A stretch of 64,000 bases of DNA from the NCBI GenBank assembly GCA_038501625.1, contig JAZAYU010000261.1, forward strand, positions 248,001 to 312,000. Reading direction: 5' to 3'. Within the stretch, counting starts at the first letter, position 1. Every line of letters begins with the position of its first letter. This DNA is from Corbicula japonica. Lineage: Eukaryota; Mollusca; Bivalvia; Venerida; Cyrenidae. The notes under the pieces are model-generated. The model was given only the letters and a program-made list of their open reading frames with translations, did not search any database and had not been told where the DNA came from. Made by a program: the position numbers and the translations under genes. Shown here piece after piece: positions 37,501-51,500 of this stretch.

Positions 37501-40500
37501 CCTTGCCCATTTTTGCTTGTATATAGTTTATGCCCATGGATCATCTGCAAACTAAATTTTTCTGAAAAAACTTTTATTTTCATGTTAGCTAAAGTGTGAA
37601 GTGTATTCGTCTGGAAGCAATATTGGGACCAGTCCAGGCTTTTTTGCAGGTATCGTGGTGAGTAAAAGTTTTCATATGACAACAATTATGCCTACGTAAA
37701 ATAAATTCTTTATCATTTATTATACTAATTATACAATCGAAATATTACCTTATCATTTAAAAAAAGTGAAATATGCATATAAGGAATGGCCACATCCAGC
37801 AGACACAGCCTCCCGTCAAAGCCAAAAAATATAGAGAAAAGAGAGCATGGTATTACAATAATCCGTTTCAAAATGGACGTCACAAACAATTAACGAAAGT
37901 GAGAACCCGAGGGGTTACATGTACCATCTTGTAACGGTCAGTGGCAAAAACACTTTGCCACTGGAGGTTTAAACTAGGTTCTAGGGTGCCCCAATCTCAC
38001 ATTTGGCCCAAAAGAAAGAATCACGTCAGAGGCAAATTTTAACTTTATCAAACTATTATTTCACTGTGACAATTCAAACCTCACTTTCTTCAACTTCTTC
38101 AAACAATCAGCGTACGCAGAGAACAATAAATAATTTGATATTATTGTGGAACAAAGACTTTTATAATGTTATAATGGAATATTAATACTATATTCTGTAA
38201 AACACTGTCAAAAGAAGGAGAAATTTGTTTAGCTGAAAGAATAATTTCCTTCAAGTCCCCTTTGAATCCAGAACTTTACCAACTGATCAGTTTTTTCACA
38301 TGACAAAACCGGTTTACTTAAAGCATCTTTAAGTTCGCATTTTACGTACTCGTACACTAATTTGTTTTGGGTGACTTTTACGAAATAAAATGACAGAACA
38401 AACTCCTGTTGCAAAAACATCGCTACGGAAACCAGCAAATACTTTTTTACAACTTTGTTTTTAGATTAGCTAGAATTGTTTCGAAGAACATTTGGTTTTA
38501 CAATTTAAATTTGTTCACTATAACTTGTGCAAAGTTTAATGTTCTGAAGTCGTTTGGTGGTTTAGACATTATGAACATGAATTTTATTTTAAGAATCTGT
38601 AAACTTGATTATTGATATACTAGCGGTCTATTCAAGTTAGACATTCAAAGAGTAGATATAATCTAAATTTCTTTTAAACTTGTCCTAATAGAAAAAGAAA
38701 CATTATTGTTGCCTTTTCAAATAAATTTCTAAATAACGTTTGTATTTTTATTTGAATACTTTGTAGGTTTTAACCCCATAATAAATCTCAATAAATGGAC
38801 ATTGGATCTATCTGATTCTAACGGATTTGCATTATTTATTGATATTGTTTGTAGGTTTTGAACCACGTTATTAATCTCGACAAAGTGGACACGGGTACTG
38901 TCCGATTCAAACTTACTGTCCCACTGGGATGTCGATATAACAGTCATGTAGAAACTGCAGCTTGCAAGATGGGACTTGTCATGGACAATCAAGAAAGATA
39001 CACATGTGATAAAGCTTACATTGCCCAACTAAAAGATAGCCAGGCATGCGGCCAAGATATCGAGGTATGATATTTCTAAAATACAATGTTGTTTTCTTCA
39101 TTATAATTTAAAACTGAAGTTGTATAGAGTCATAGAGTATAATTTCTTTTAAATACTGTAACTGTGGTTTTTATTTTGTAACTCGACGTTTCATCTTATA
39201 TAACTAAGTAAAGTCAGTAGTGTTTGTAACTTTGTAGTCAAACTATTTATTATTCACCAATATCTATCGATCCATAAGGGTTTAAAAAAGAACAGTGTCT
39301 GGAATCCTGAGAAGGAATATTTCTACAATATTACCACAACAGATGAAAACTACAACGATAAAATCAACTTTGTCCTACGATTAAGAACTGAGCAGCATTT
39401 TGGTCATAGATGGTGGAACAATTACTCTCTTGACAATGTTCAGGTAATATAGAGGCATGATAATAAAACTGATGTGTTTGATTTGGCTTTTCTTTTATCT
39501 AGTGAAATTCAGAGAGAAACAAAACAGACAGCATCAAAATAAATTCAAAAATAATATTTTTGTGCGTAGCGATTCTCAGTATTGACCAAAAAAGTTACCT
39601 TAGTCCGGACATTACACCCGATCATTTAACATGTGAAATATTTACACGTAGAGACAAGTTTGTTTTTACGTAACAATATTGATTATATACCAATGAATAA
39701 TTTTAGCATATTACAACGTTTATCCGCAAGATTGATACAACGATGCAGATTAAAAATCCGTATCTGACAGTGTGGTTTTCCGATTGTTTATTTTTGCAAC
39801 TTCCCGTGTTCTTTAGACGTGATAAGTAAGTCACACTATGTTGTCGTTATTTTCCGGCACGAATCGAACACCAATAAAGGAAATTTCCGTCGCTGTTCTA
39901 CAACGGTTACGATATTCCTACGACTTTCGTAAATAATATAACTAAGCCATTCGTAAATTTATTAATATTATTGTCGGTCATCCTGATGACCGACATATTA
40001 TAATGGACCAAACTTGACCTTTGAAGGGTAACACCGGTTAACAGTGGCACCGGACGTGGTCACTTTAGACAAAGCCGCCCGTCTAGAGCTTGAGAATGCT
40101 ATTCCGTTCCCTCTATTTGCAAGAAAGTCTTCTAAATGTTGATGAAACAATATTTGGATGTTGTAGTAACATCAAATCAGAAATTGAGCTGATATATAAC
40201 GACATGTTAAATTATATAAATATACGTGTGTTGTATTTTCTACAGGGTGTAGAAATAATGTTATGCGTCTTTTTTTAGAAAGTCACGTGATGCAAACCTT
40301 CATAGCAAAATATTATTTGCTTATAAATTGAACTGATACTTTATTTGAATCAAACAACTGTTCAGGATGATCCCATATATGAAATAGATTCGATCCGTTA
40401 TATTGATTTTGTTGGTTAAAAGCAAGGCATCGTTTATGTTTTTCTTAGAGACTAATGAATATCCGACTTTAGTTTACAGAAAGCTAGTCGGTCATTAGCA

Positions 40501-43500
40501 TACACTTTTAAGCATAAATGTATTCCAAAATCTAGAGTTCAACAACAAAATTTTGTCACTGTCCTAGGGTGGGGGGATGAGCAGCCTGACAGGGACTCAA
40601 ATTATTATATTTACTATTCTGATCTTCAACAATTTCGTTAGAATGCTGAACTTCAACATGTAATATTATATTGCTGGTTCTCGCACATTTTCCTGTTATA
40701 AAAAGGAAGAGATGTTTTAAACAAGCATTTAGGAGGAAACGAATGCTCAGAACATTGCTTAATTGTCAAAATATTGTCTATTTAAGAGAGATTTTGCTTT
40801 TTTGCGCTTTCCAGTGCAAATGTTGCGAATGTTCTCAGAAGTTAACGGAAGTTTAGCGAAGTGGGGTGATCATTGTTTAAAGAAAAAAAGGGATCAGCGA
40901 TTTTGCAATTTGTTTGCGATTTCCAGTGCAATTTCGGTGAACGTTCTCAGAGGATACCGCAGGTTTAGCGAATGTGACATGACTATTGTTTAAAGTAAAC
41001 ATAGGAGATCAGCATGGGCAATATTTTTTATCTAATATCACAATGGGGCTGCGCTACGCTAAAAGACAGTCATCAATACGATCAATAAGCTGCGGACGAC
41101 AGAGATAAACGACTAGGATGGCCACAGGAGGTTAATTGCACTTCATGATTACACGTTAAGCGTGGAAGCATCAAATTGAAAAATTATTTTGTTTATTGAA
41201 CTTGTCTAATATCAATTTATAGGATAAATGGCGACACGTTACCTCAGTTACAAGTACTTCGTTAGTCAAGTTTGCTGAAAAATTATTTCAATCCATAATT
41301 ACAAATGTAGTTGTTATCAGATAATCAACCTCACAATTTTGCATTTCACGAGCGCACTATTGAAATAACCCGAGCTGCGAGAGTTTAAACCTAGTTGGTT
41401 TGATGACTACCCATCTCTTCATTAGTTATGAACATTACATTTCATCTTTTATTCGCAATTACTCATTCAGAGGTACATTAATTTACATGTATTATGCTCT
41501 TTCTGAAAGATTTCCATATAAGTGCCTAGTTTTGAGCTTGTTGCACAAAAACTGCCATGGTTTTTTTGGGGTCTATTTATTTCCCTGTCCTTTAGATATC
41601 CAAGTTGGAGCACTAATTTACGATGCGGTATTTTATGTTTTTGATATGCTTAAAAGTCTTTAACAGGCTCAATGAAACCGAGCCTGCAATATTTTCACAT
41701 TTTTCGTCTTCGGTGGTTTTCAAAGTGACCTTTTCATCTATTTTAAGAAAACAAAACTTAAACGATTGTTTTAAAATAGAAACTTGGTAACCATTCTATA
41801 CTTGCATATGTATTTTTATCATTTAAACTTTAACTATTTAATTTATGTTACAAAACTTCCGCCGCCATAATATTCAAAACTTGCCCTTGAATATATGCAT
41901 TATTAACGAAATACGAATTGATTTATTTTGATTCCCCTATTCCCTCTCAAAACCGCATCTATCCATGCGTTCTTTTCTTGGGGTCTATAGTGAACGGTTG
42001 GACTCGTCGCAGTTGCAATCCAAATTGAGTTTAACTTGTAAAAGATTTCCGGGGATACCCTTGACCCCAATGTCTGCTTCCCCATACACATGCAATATAA
42101 CGGATCTGAGTTCGGTCTTGTGCTACTAATCAATAACATTATTTTGACAAGTACAGTAAGGTAGACAACACAAACACTATCATTTCTAGGGCGATCTACT
42201 AGAATATACTGCAAGCAATGCAAAACCAGCCTTTAAAGTAGAGAAATAATTGTGAAGAATTTTCAGAACAGTGGCATAACGACAATTTCTTTGATGATAG
42301 ATTAATTTAATAAATTTGAGTTTCTGTAATAGTTTCAGAGAAAATCGTTCAAACAAAAACAAAAGATATGTGCAACATGAAGCTTAAGTGAAAGTAATAA
42401 ATGCATCAGCATCCTAATTTATTGTTTACTGTCTTCTAACGCTCGTCAACTTCAAGTTTGACGAGATCTGCTGAACCAACTAAAACTACACTTTATGAAT
42501 GTTGGTAATGAATACTGAATATTATAAGCCTGGCTTTTCTCTCAATGCACAAATAAGTATCGACTGCGGAAAGTTCTATGGTACCTCTTTGAGCATTCGC
42601 GTTAATGTAACATATTCATCAGATTCGCTGGTGCTTAAACAACGTAATTATTTCTACACGTCCTGAATAAAATAACAAATTACGTCTACTAGAGACATGA
42701 TTATTTATATTGATGCCTTTTGCCGGTACACGTCTTCTTCATGTTTCAATAAATCAAACATCAGCCGTTCAACTTTGTTTGCATGCTTTAAGGTAACAAA
42801 ATTGTACAATGTATATATGTTCTCTTGTTTATGTTTTGTACATACAGAGAAATGTAAATGGAAATAAACTTGAAACTTGAAACATCATCTAAATTCACAA
42901 ATAGTTTGACAGATACAGTCTGTGTGACATTGATCGACAGAAAACTGGCCATATCATTGACTTACATTGGTCCAAAAGTAAATACAAGCACGAATACATA
43001 CCTACTTATTCTATTAATTTATTTGCTAATGACCGACTAGCTTTTTGGAAAGCTAAAACTTGTGTGAACCACGTTGTTGACGAAAATGTTGTTGTTTAGT
43101 TTATTTAAATTTGTTTTGAGCGAGAATGGTATATATTTAAAAGAACATTATGACAACATGCAGTCTGTAGGTTTATATTATTTTACGTTGCGTATGTAAA
43201 CCACATCACGCTTGACATTCGATCTGGCCTGATATTTTTTACATACCCAACTCGAAAATATGAACTACAGATTGCATACAGTTACAATATTCCATATGTA
43301 TCTAGATTCACCACTATCATAATTGTAATCACCTAAACATATTCTTATTATTTTAATCATAAATCGAGTGAGACTTTTGATTAATTAATAATTAAACACC
43401 CGTTCTGCCAATGTTTCATTAGTTAAATTTCCCGTTAAAAGCAGTAAAATATTCGAATTATACTCGGACTCTGGATTATCAGCGCATCTCTATTATCGAC

Positions 43501-46500
43501 GTAAATTAGTAATGTCCTCATACTTTTCCATATTTCATTGCTTTGACCTAGATATGACGAACTGGGGTCATTTTTGTTAAATAATACGTTAATATGTTAG
43601 TTATTGTCACAGAAATATAGAAGACATGAACTAATATTGAACTGCAAAAGAATCATTGATAATTTGAACAAGTACGACGATAATACAGCGTTCCATGCTA
43701 ACATTAATGTACAGAGGGTACTTTAGCGGAAAACCCATACACTGTGCTAATCTCACTTTTGACGGAATTTAAATTGAAACCCATTTAATTCCCGAACAAG
43801 GCACGTTTCTCATATCCCAGTTATATTTAGTTATATAACATTGAAAAAGTACCTAAAATACGAATTATCGCTCATAAATGTGTGCTTTCTGTTACCAGTT
43901 ACCCATGTTACATTTTCTTACAGATAAATATCAACCATGACAGAACATATCAGTACAAAAGATGTTACTCTCATGTCGATCCTCATATGAAAACAGCGGA
44001 TGGCTTGTAAGTTTTTAGTTTTTGACAATAAAATCCATTTTAACCTTAAATTGTTTGAAGTTGAATTTCATGAACGCCAAAAAAGACAATGATAAATCAA
44101 TGTCAGAATAATTCAACATTATGTTTTATGTAAATAGAATTTTAGAGAATTTTTGGATCTAGTTATTTTTTCTACTGTTCTAACGTGTCCAAACATATGC
44201 AAAATAAAACATCAATAATAACATTTGCTTGAACAAAGAATGTCATGTTGACGTTAGAGAGAATTTTGGTAATTTTCTATTTGATCGATGAAGGTGCATT
44301 GATGGCTGCAGATGGCCCTTAATGGACAATCTTAATTACTTCTGCCCTACCGTATACTTGTTACTGAAATACATATATTAACGACATGCACGTTATATTA
44401 ACGTCCGATGTAGGCCAATTGAAGACAAACGACATACATAATGCATGCCGTTGTCAGTTTGAGGTCAGTCCTTGCTTTATAATAACTGAGTTTTGGGCAG
44501 TTGAGATTTTGGTTTTCTTTCTTCCATGTTGCAGAGGCCTTCAATCTGTTATACACAACGTTATTTATTTTTATCTCTTAAATTCAAATTCCTAAAAAGT
44601 GTCTTTCCCGTGTTTCACGTAGAATTATACAGCGTTCGACATGCTCGGTAATTAAGCCAACTACAGCTGGTCGCATTCTTTACCGGTTTGTTTGCACGAC
44701 TGTGACATTGGGTTAAATAGTTATGACGTTTTCTTGGGAACTATTGAAATAAAATGTAGTAGCTCGGTCAGTTTCCTTTACTCCTGCTATTGTGTTCTTA
44801 CTAATTAGTGCTCTCGGTAAGGTCATTTGGTTAACAATATTTTCGCTTGACAATGCCATTAGCTTCTTAAGATTTAAATGTTTGAGAAAAAATAAGCAGC
44901 TACTTTATGTTAACTTACATTAGTATAAAGAACGCGTTTTCTTTGTACTAAAGGTAACTCATACATGTAATTTCTTGTTTTTACGTCAATTTTCGCCAAT
45001 TCCGCGTGGTAAATATAATCTTAAGGATAAGTTTGTATTAAAAACGAACAAACACAAACTTTAAAACAGCAAAACGGGACGGACATATGGCCACTTAATT
45101 GATTTTTTATCGCTATTAACATATCATAGTCTGGAAGTGTCGTTCTTCCTGATTGTCGTAATTAAATTTACTGTTTTTTACATTTTATTTTCATATTTCA
45201 GTTATTATGAAAATCAAGAGATTGGTGAATACTTATTGTATCGAAACACTAAATATGATATCGAGGTAATTGATTGCATATGTTATGCTGGATATTCAAT
45301 TTGATTGCTTATGGATTTGCCGAATGTTACTGACGTCTTGTGATTGAGAACTATCTAGTGTACAACAAATCGAAACTCGGTTTTTGTAATTGAACTAGCA
45401 TATCTAAGAATAGCTCATTATCAGGCACTCAGTTTGACTGTATTGTCTTGTCAAGTCGGTCAGTTCTAATTAAAAATTAAAAACTGCAATGAAATGTTAA
45501 TATGTCGACAAAATCTCATTTTGTTAACACCTAAATGAGCTTACCCTTAATTATATTTAAACATACATCGTTAAAACAATTTCCTCAATATTGTGTGATA
45601 CTTTAATGGATGCCGCAACGTCAGAAAAATGTTTCGCTAGCTAGATTCCAAGAGCCAATTTTAGTGGTAATTCAGACATGTTGTGGCCGCTGCTTCGATT
45701 CCCGGTATGAGCCTGTATCATTATAAAAAGAAGAGCGCTTGAATATAACTTAAAGCACATTGTTTATATCTTATTACCTCAACAGTTACATAACTTCCTT
45801 TTTGTTTCATGACTGATATTGAAATAGGAAAACTTTCTTGTTAAATATAAATAAATTACAATTATTTGAGATATTGTCCTGAAAATACATTTGCAAGGAT
45901 TGTATTGATGTGTCTTGTTTTTAAGGTTCTTGAAAAGTATGACAGATGCAACAGAAATTATGCACTGTGCACGTGTGGAATCATTGTCCGCGCTGGTGCG
46001 GATGTGTTTGCCATTAACCTTTGCAACAAAGTACGGTTTGCCGAGTTCCTGTCATGCGCAGATGGTGGAATTCTGAAAATTGTAGAAAGGCACAGCATGC
46101 ATTACCAAGTAATTAAACAAAATTCAAACATTAAACTCACATTTAACTGTTTTTAAAATACAATTAAAAATAATAACAATATATCATCAAAACTAGAACT
46201 TCATGCAAGAATATACCCTCTTCACAATTCATCATCAGTTTCTGAGTAAAGGTAATCTTCTGAAAAGTACATATCAATTAATTATCTCAAACTGTATGCA
46301 ATTAGTCGCAAGGAAATGAAACAAAGCAAACGTAATGTTTGTATTCGATGATGGACTTAACAAACGCTTCTACAGTAATTCTATTTGTATGATATTAGGA
46401 AGGCATGACTATCTTCGTCTTTTAGTAATAGTGATTCTGTGCTGTGCTTTAAAGTGATCAAAATCAGTTTTAAAAGTAAGAGTTAAGAATATGTATAAAA

Positions 46501-48482
46501 ATAACAAGTTACTAACTTTTGATAACAAAATGATCGTGTAGGAGACGGTCGATGTAGTCATTGGAAGACGAAGCCCGCCCAAGATCCTGGAACATATTGT
46601 TTTTTTTCTTATATTCTTACCATATATATTTAATATTGGTTTCTGTTACCGTACCATACATAGGACTAAAATGTTTTGGTATTCATCCATGTGTCGTCTG
46701 TCTTGTCAATCAAGCCGAACCTGCAGCATATTATGTTTTATGACCTTCGTCGCCTATCAAAATTTCTCTATCTTCTATATCGTTGTTTATACATTATTGG
46801 CAGGTATTCACGCCGATAGGGACATGGATAGACATCTACCTTCACGGGTACGGAACCTATGACGGTTTCATGAATATAGATATAATGATGGCTCCGAAGG
46901 ATCTAGGAAGAACCGAAGGTCTGTGTGGTTATATGGATGGTTATATCTGGAACGACCTTATTGGAAGAGACGGAAACCAACATGCACTCGTTAGCTACCC
47001 TCTACAATTTACACGAAGCTGGATGTTTGTTTAACTTGTTTTTATTTTATTAAACGCAATATTCCAATGTTATATTACTATGATGTAAACCACATTTTTT
47101 TCAGAAAAATATACGCAAATTATAAAGTTATGTATATTCGTATTTTCAATTAAAACAGTTTTTTGACACAGTACAGTTCCTTAATGCGCATAAACCACCG
47201 ATGTATCTATTACAGCTCGATCAATCCAAGCCTGCTATATTTGTACATATGTCGTGGACGGTGATTTTTTAAAGTTCTCTTTATATCTTTTTCAATTTGG
47301 CAGCAGCATTGTTTGTTTCTTGTGGCGGGTGTAAAATGTCTCCCTAAAATGTCAGTGCTTACAGTGCTATTTTCTCTTCTACACTCTACTTTTTGGCTGT
47401 GTCTGCTGGATGTGGCCATTCCTGAGATGCACGTTCCCCCCCCCCCCCCCTCCCCCTTTTTACAAACTTTGAAGTCATTGAGCACGATATACTTATGTAT
47501 GCTAGTAAGACTTATAAAGTAAATTTTATTTTAATATTTCGAATTAATTTAGATGGCTGGTTTCAATATCCCAACCAAAAGAGCTCTGGTTATTGTTAAA
47601 TTACCCCGATGACATGGATGATATTGCTCTAAATTTATTATTTTTACAATACTCACATTTTCAGATCCCCTTGTAAAATTTTATTCTGTTTAGTTCCGGC
47701 CGTTGTGTTTTCTCGATTAGTGTAATCCCATTATTTTATCTGGGAACTAAAATCCGCTGAACTTAGAATGGTAAAAGTCTGAAAATACCAATAAACTTTA
47801 AATGGTATGTCTGAAAAAAAAACTGACGTTATAGATGAATCTAAATTGTACGGTTTACTGGTGAAAATATTGAGTGGCGCTCAACCCAGGGCATGAAGAC
47901 GTGAGCAGTTGTATGATTTCCCATTACTGCCCATTAACAGGCTCAATCAAACCGAGTCTGTAATATTTTAGATTTATCGCGGCCGTTTTCTTTCAAAGTT
48001 CGTTTTTTATTCATTTAAATTACTATTCTTTTGTCAATTAAAAAATACTTTTCATTAAGTATTTCACCCATTATCTATATTAAATTGTTAAGATTACATT
48101 TTGTCTTGTTTTAGGTTAACAAATGAGGAAAACCTGTTCAAGAATTATAAAAAAGTATTCAAGAAATGGCATGAGTCCAACCAATTATACTGCATTTGCG
48201 AACACAATGTTGAGGGGAAACCTAACAAATCATTCTGTTCGCCATCACAGTATCTCGATTGTCACTTAAAACCTGAAAGTACCACCAGCAAAAAATGTAA
48301 AAAGGTCAAGGACCGGAAGAGGAGTGTATCGCATAAGAAGGCAAGAGAAATAGAACGACTAATGGCGCTGGCAAATCTGGAATCTGATAGATTATTTCGT
48401 GAAACGGTAGGTAAAACTGATTCTAATCAACCAAAACATGTCTATCAAGTATTTATTTTGCAAGAACTGTGTGTGTGTGTGT

Positions 48483-48536
<54 letters not shown>

Positions 48537-51500
48537 GGGAGGGGGAGAGGGAGAGAGAGAGAGAGAGGAAGAGAGGGGTTACGAAAGATTAACAAAATCA
48601 ATAAACGTAAAATATAGCATGTGGTCAACTTTCGTGTCCCTATGTTCATCAGGTTCTACATCTGTTATCAAATTAATTAAACTTAAAGGTGACCAGTATT
48701 TTTAATTTTTAATCCAGGGCATGTTACAATAGGTTTCTCATCTTTCAAGTAAAGGTTTATATCTGAGGTGTGAAAAGAAAGAAACACAGCATTCAAGCGT
48801 TCAATGACCTCTGTTTTAAAGTTAATTATTAGTTTTTTAGCGCCATATTACGCATATAAACACAGATTCCGTACTTAACTAAATACGATTATGTAATGTG
48901 TTTAAGCGGGAAGAAAGCGAACCAAACATCACTGAATCTGAAGCTCTGGAGGGTTGCATATTGGCGATAAATAAATCGGTAGTTGTTACCAAATTATCGG
49001 ATGCAATACCTGGGGAGGATCCTTCAAATGTGACTGAACAATGTGTTTTTGACGTACTGGTAAATCCTTTATTTTGACAACTATACGTTTATCAAATATT
49101 TTATTTTATTTTGTTTTCTAGTGTTGTCTCTATTTCGATGCTATCAGAGTAGCAGAGCAGCATGGTTTACGCCATAATAGTCACGTTCAGGTGTCATACA
49201 TGTATTCAATATCCAAGATTGTTACAGATTTGAACAGATCTCATTGGTATTGTTTTAATAACGTTAAAATAGATAAAGGTATTTATGTTTTAATACAGTA
49301 ATGTGAATTTTATTTATATTCGCATTCCATTATCCTAGTCATGGAATGTTTTATTAGTTAGGACAAACTTGTTGTCTTATCTCGGACAACATAAACATAA
49401 TTATGCCTTTTACATTTAAGGCTGGCAATGACATGAAATTAGGCAATGTGCATGTTGACGCTCTCAACAGCGCCGCGCAGATGACAATACAACTTGATCT
49501 CAATTTTACTGAAGCAAATGTTGAAAGGATCAAAAACTTTGTGAAAAACTCTTGTCCTGGAAACTGTTCAGAACGAGGAGAATGTTCAGACAGTGGTAAG
49601 TGGGGCCCATTGAGAAAACTAAAATATAAATCGAATAATTGAATTTTTTATTTTCAAGTTTTGACAATGTTCACGTATAGATACCTTCTGTTGTGACTGT
49701 ATTGCCGTTTGATTGACAGGAAACGCCTGGTGCAGATATTTACAAAATCAGTTGTTTCTACAGGTTACTAGGGCATTTTTCAAACATTCGTCATTTTTGT
49801 CAGGTGAGTGTAAGTGCGAACGTTACTTTCATGGGTCAGATTGTGGAATAGATGAACGGAACCCGGTGGTGATTACTGACATGGAGGGAGGTGGCCTTTG
49901 TAATCTAACGGACGGAGATGGCTGCGAGTGTTTCTACCTTAGAACGAACGTTTTGTTGCCGAATTTCACGTGTGATATATCCGGACAAGTGGTAAATAGT
50001 AATTGCCAATTTTCGTTTTGTGTAAACCATCGTAACCTGTTAAATAGTAGTACTGGTTTCGTTTTCAGTATTTTGAAAGCGTAAAAACATTTAGTGATAA
50101 AGATGAATAAATAAATTTCGAATCAACAAACACCGGTTGCGGTCAGTACTAGTTTGGATGTTAGCTTCAAGCATGCATGTTTGTGCATTGTAAATCGTTG
50201 ATAGGATGAAATTCATTTTGTGATAAAAGCATATATTATAAGCACTTTTTCAATCATTACTAAATAGAGTTAAAAAAACAATTAGTTTCAGATTTGTTAA
50301 AGCATTGTTCTCTTAAATACATGCAGTGTTTAATTGGAATGTCTGTTTCCGTTAGATGTATACTGACGGAACAATAGAAAATATTACATCTTCAATTAAC
50401 AACGGCGACTACGAAGACATATTTACTGGCTTATGCTGTGTGCCTGATGAAAGAACAAGGCGGTCTGTTAATAAAAATACAATATTCTTAAAAAAGTATA
50501 ATATAGCGTTAAGCAATGACGGAAGAAACTTCGGAAATCCAGGATCAATTTACGTCTATGACTCACAGTGTCAAGAAGCCTTGCTGGACAGCTACAACAA
50601 CTACCACATTACTCTGAAGGTAAATTTTATAAATCTTTCATTATTAAATGAGTTTACAATGTATTTTGTAAAACACTGTTTTAAATGTATTTTCGTTGAA
50701 AGTGGTATAATTGAGAATGCTACTTCGTTTAAACGTTTTTGTGAAGAAAAAAACAACAACATGGAAATAACTAAATGTAAACATGCACTTACTAATCGAA
50801 CTCACTTTTAAGGTGCTTAAAAACTTGGCGAGCGTAAACACTAAAACAATTTCCATTACCGGTTATACATGCAGAAAACTGAATACCTTCTCTACTTGAG
50901 AATGAGATGTACTATTCAGTTTATTAACACTTTTAGAATATGTTAATTGGGCTATGGAAAGGCTTTCAAATGTTTATATTGTTTTATTGCAGAAAGACTA
51001 TTGTTTAATAGACGGAGTATGCGTAGAGCAAAGTGGTGCTAATTTTGATGACAGCTGCCTTATATGTGATTCTAAAACGGACACTTTCGCATGGACGCGA
51101 GGTAAGGTTGACGGCAGACGTCACGCAGCGACGTGATTAATCAGTTGTGCAATTTACAAAAGTTGCTTCTATGTTTTTGTGGAAGCATATTCATTGATAA
51201 CGGCCTGAAATACGAATTTAATCTTTTTTGTTATACGTTATTTCTTTTGGATGTTACCGCCCATTTTAATAAGTACAAGAAGTTAATGACTGCAATGTGT
51301 AAAATATTTTAGATTGTAGATCACGTGATCCGAAAACTAGTGAAGTAGGTTTGATACTTGGAGCAAGTCTCGGAGCTATTGCAACATTGTCTGTGGTTGT
51401 TCTGTTATTGGCAATTTGGCATAGCAAGGTAAAGCCAAGACACAGGAAAAAGAGGTAAGACTTAATTTATACATTTTGATCATTACTATATCTTAAGTCT

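Noticed and set aside
41400..41663. An 87-codon open frame in intron 9
   Set aside because: Low-complexity aromatic and hydrophobic residues; lies in an intron and has no recognisable domain.
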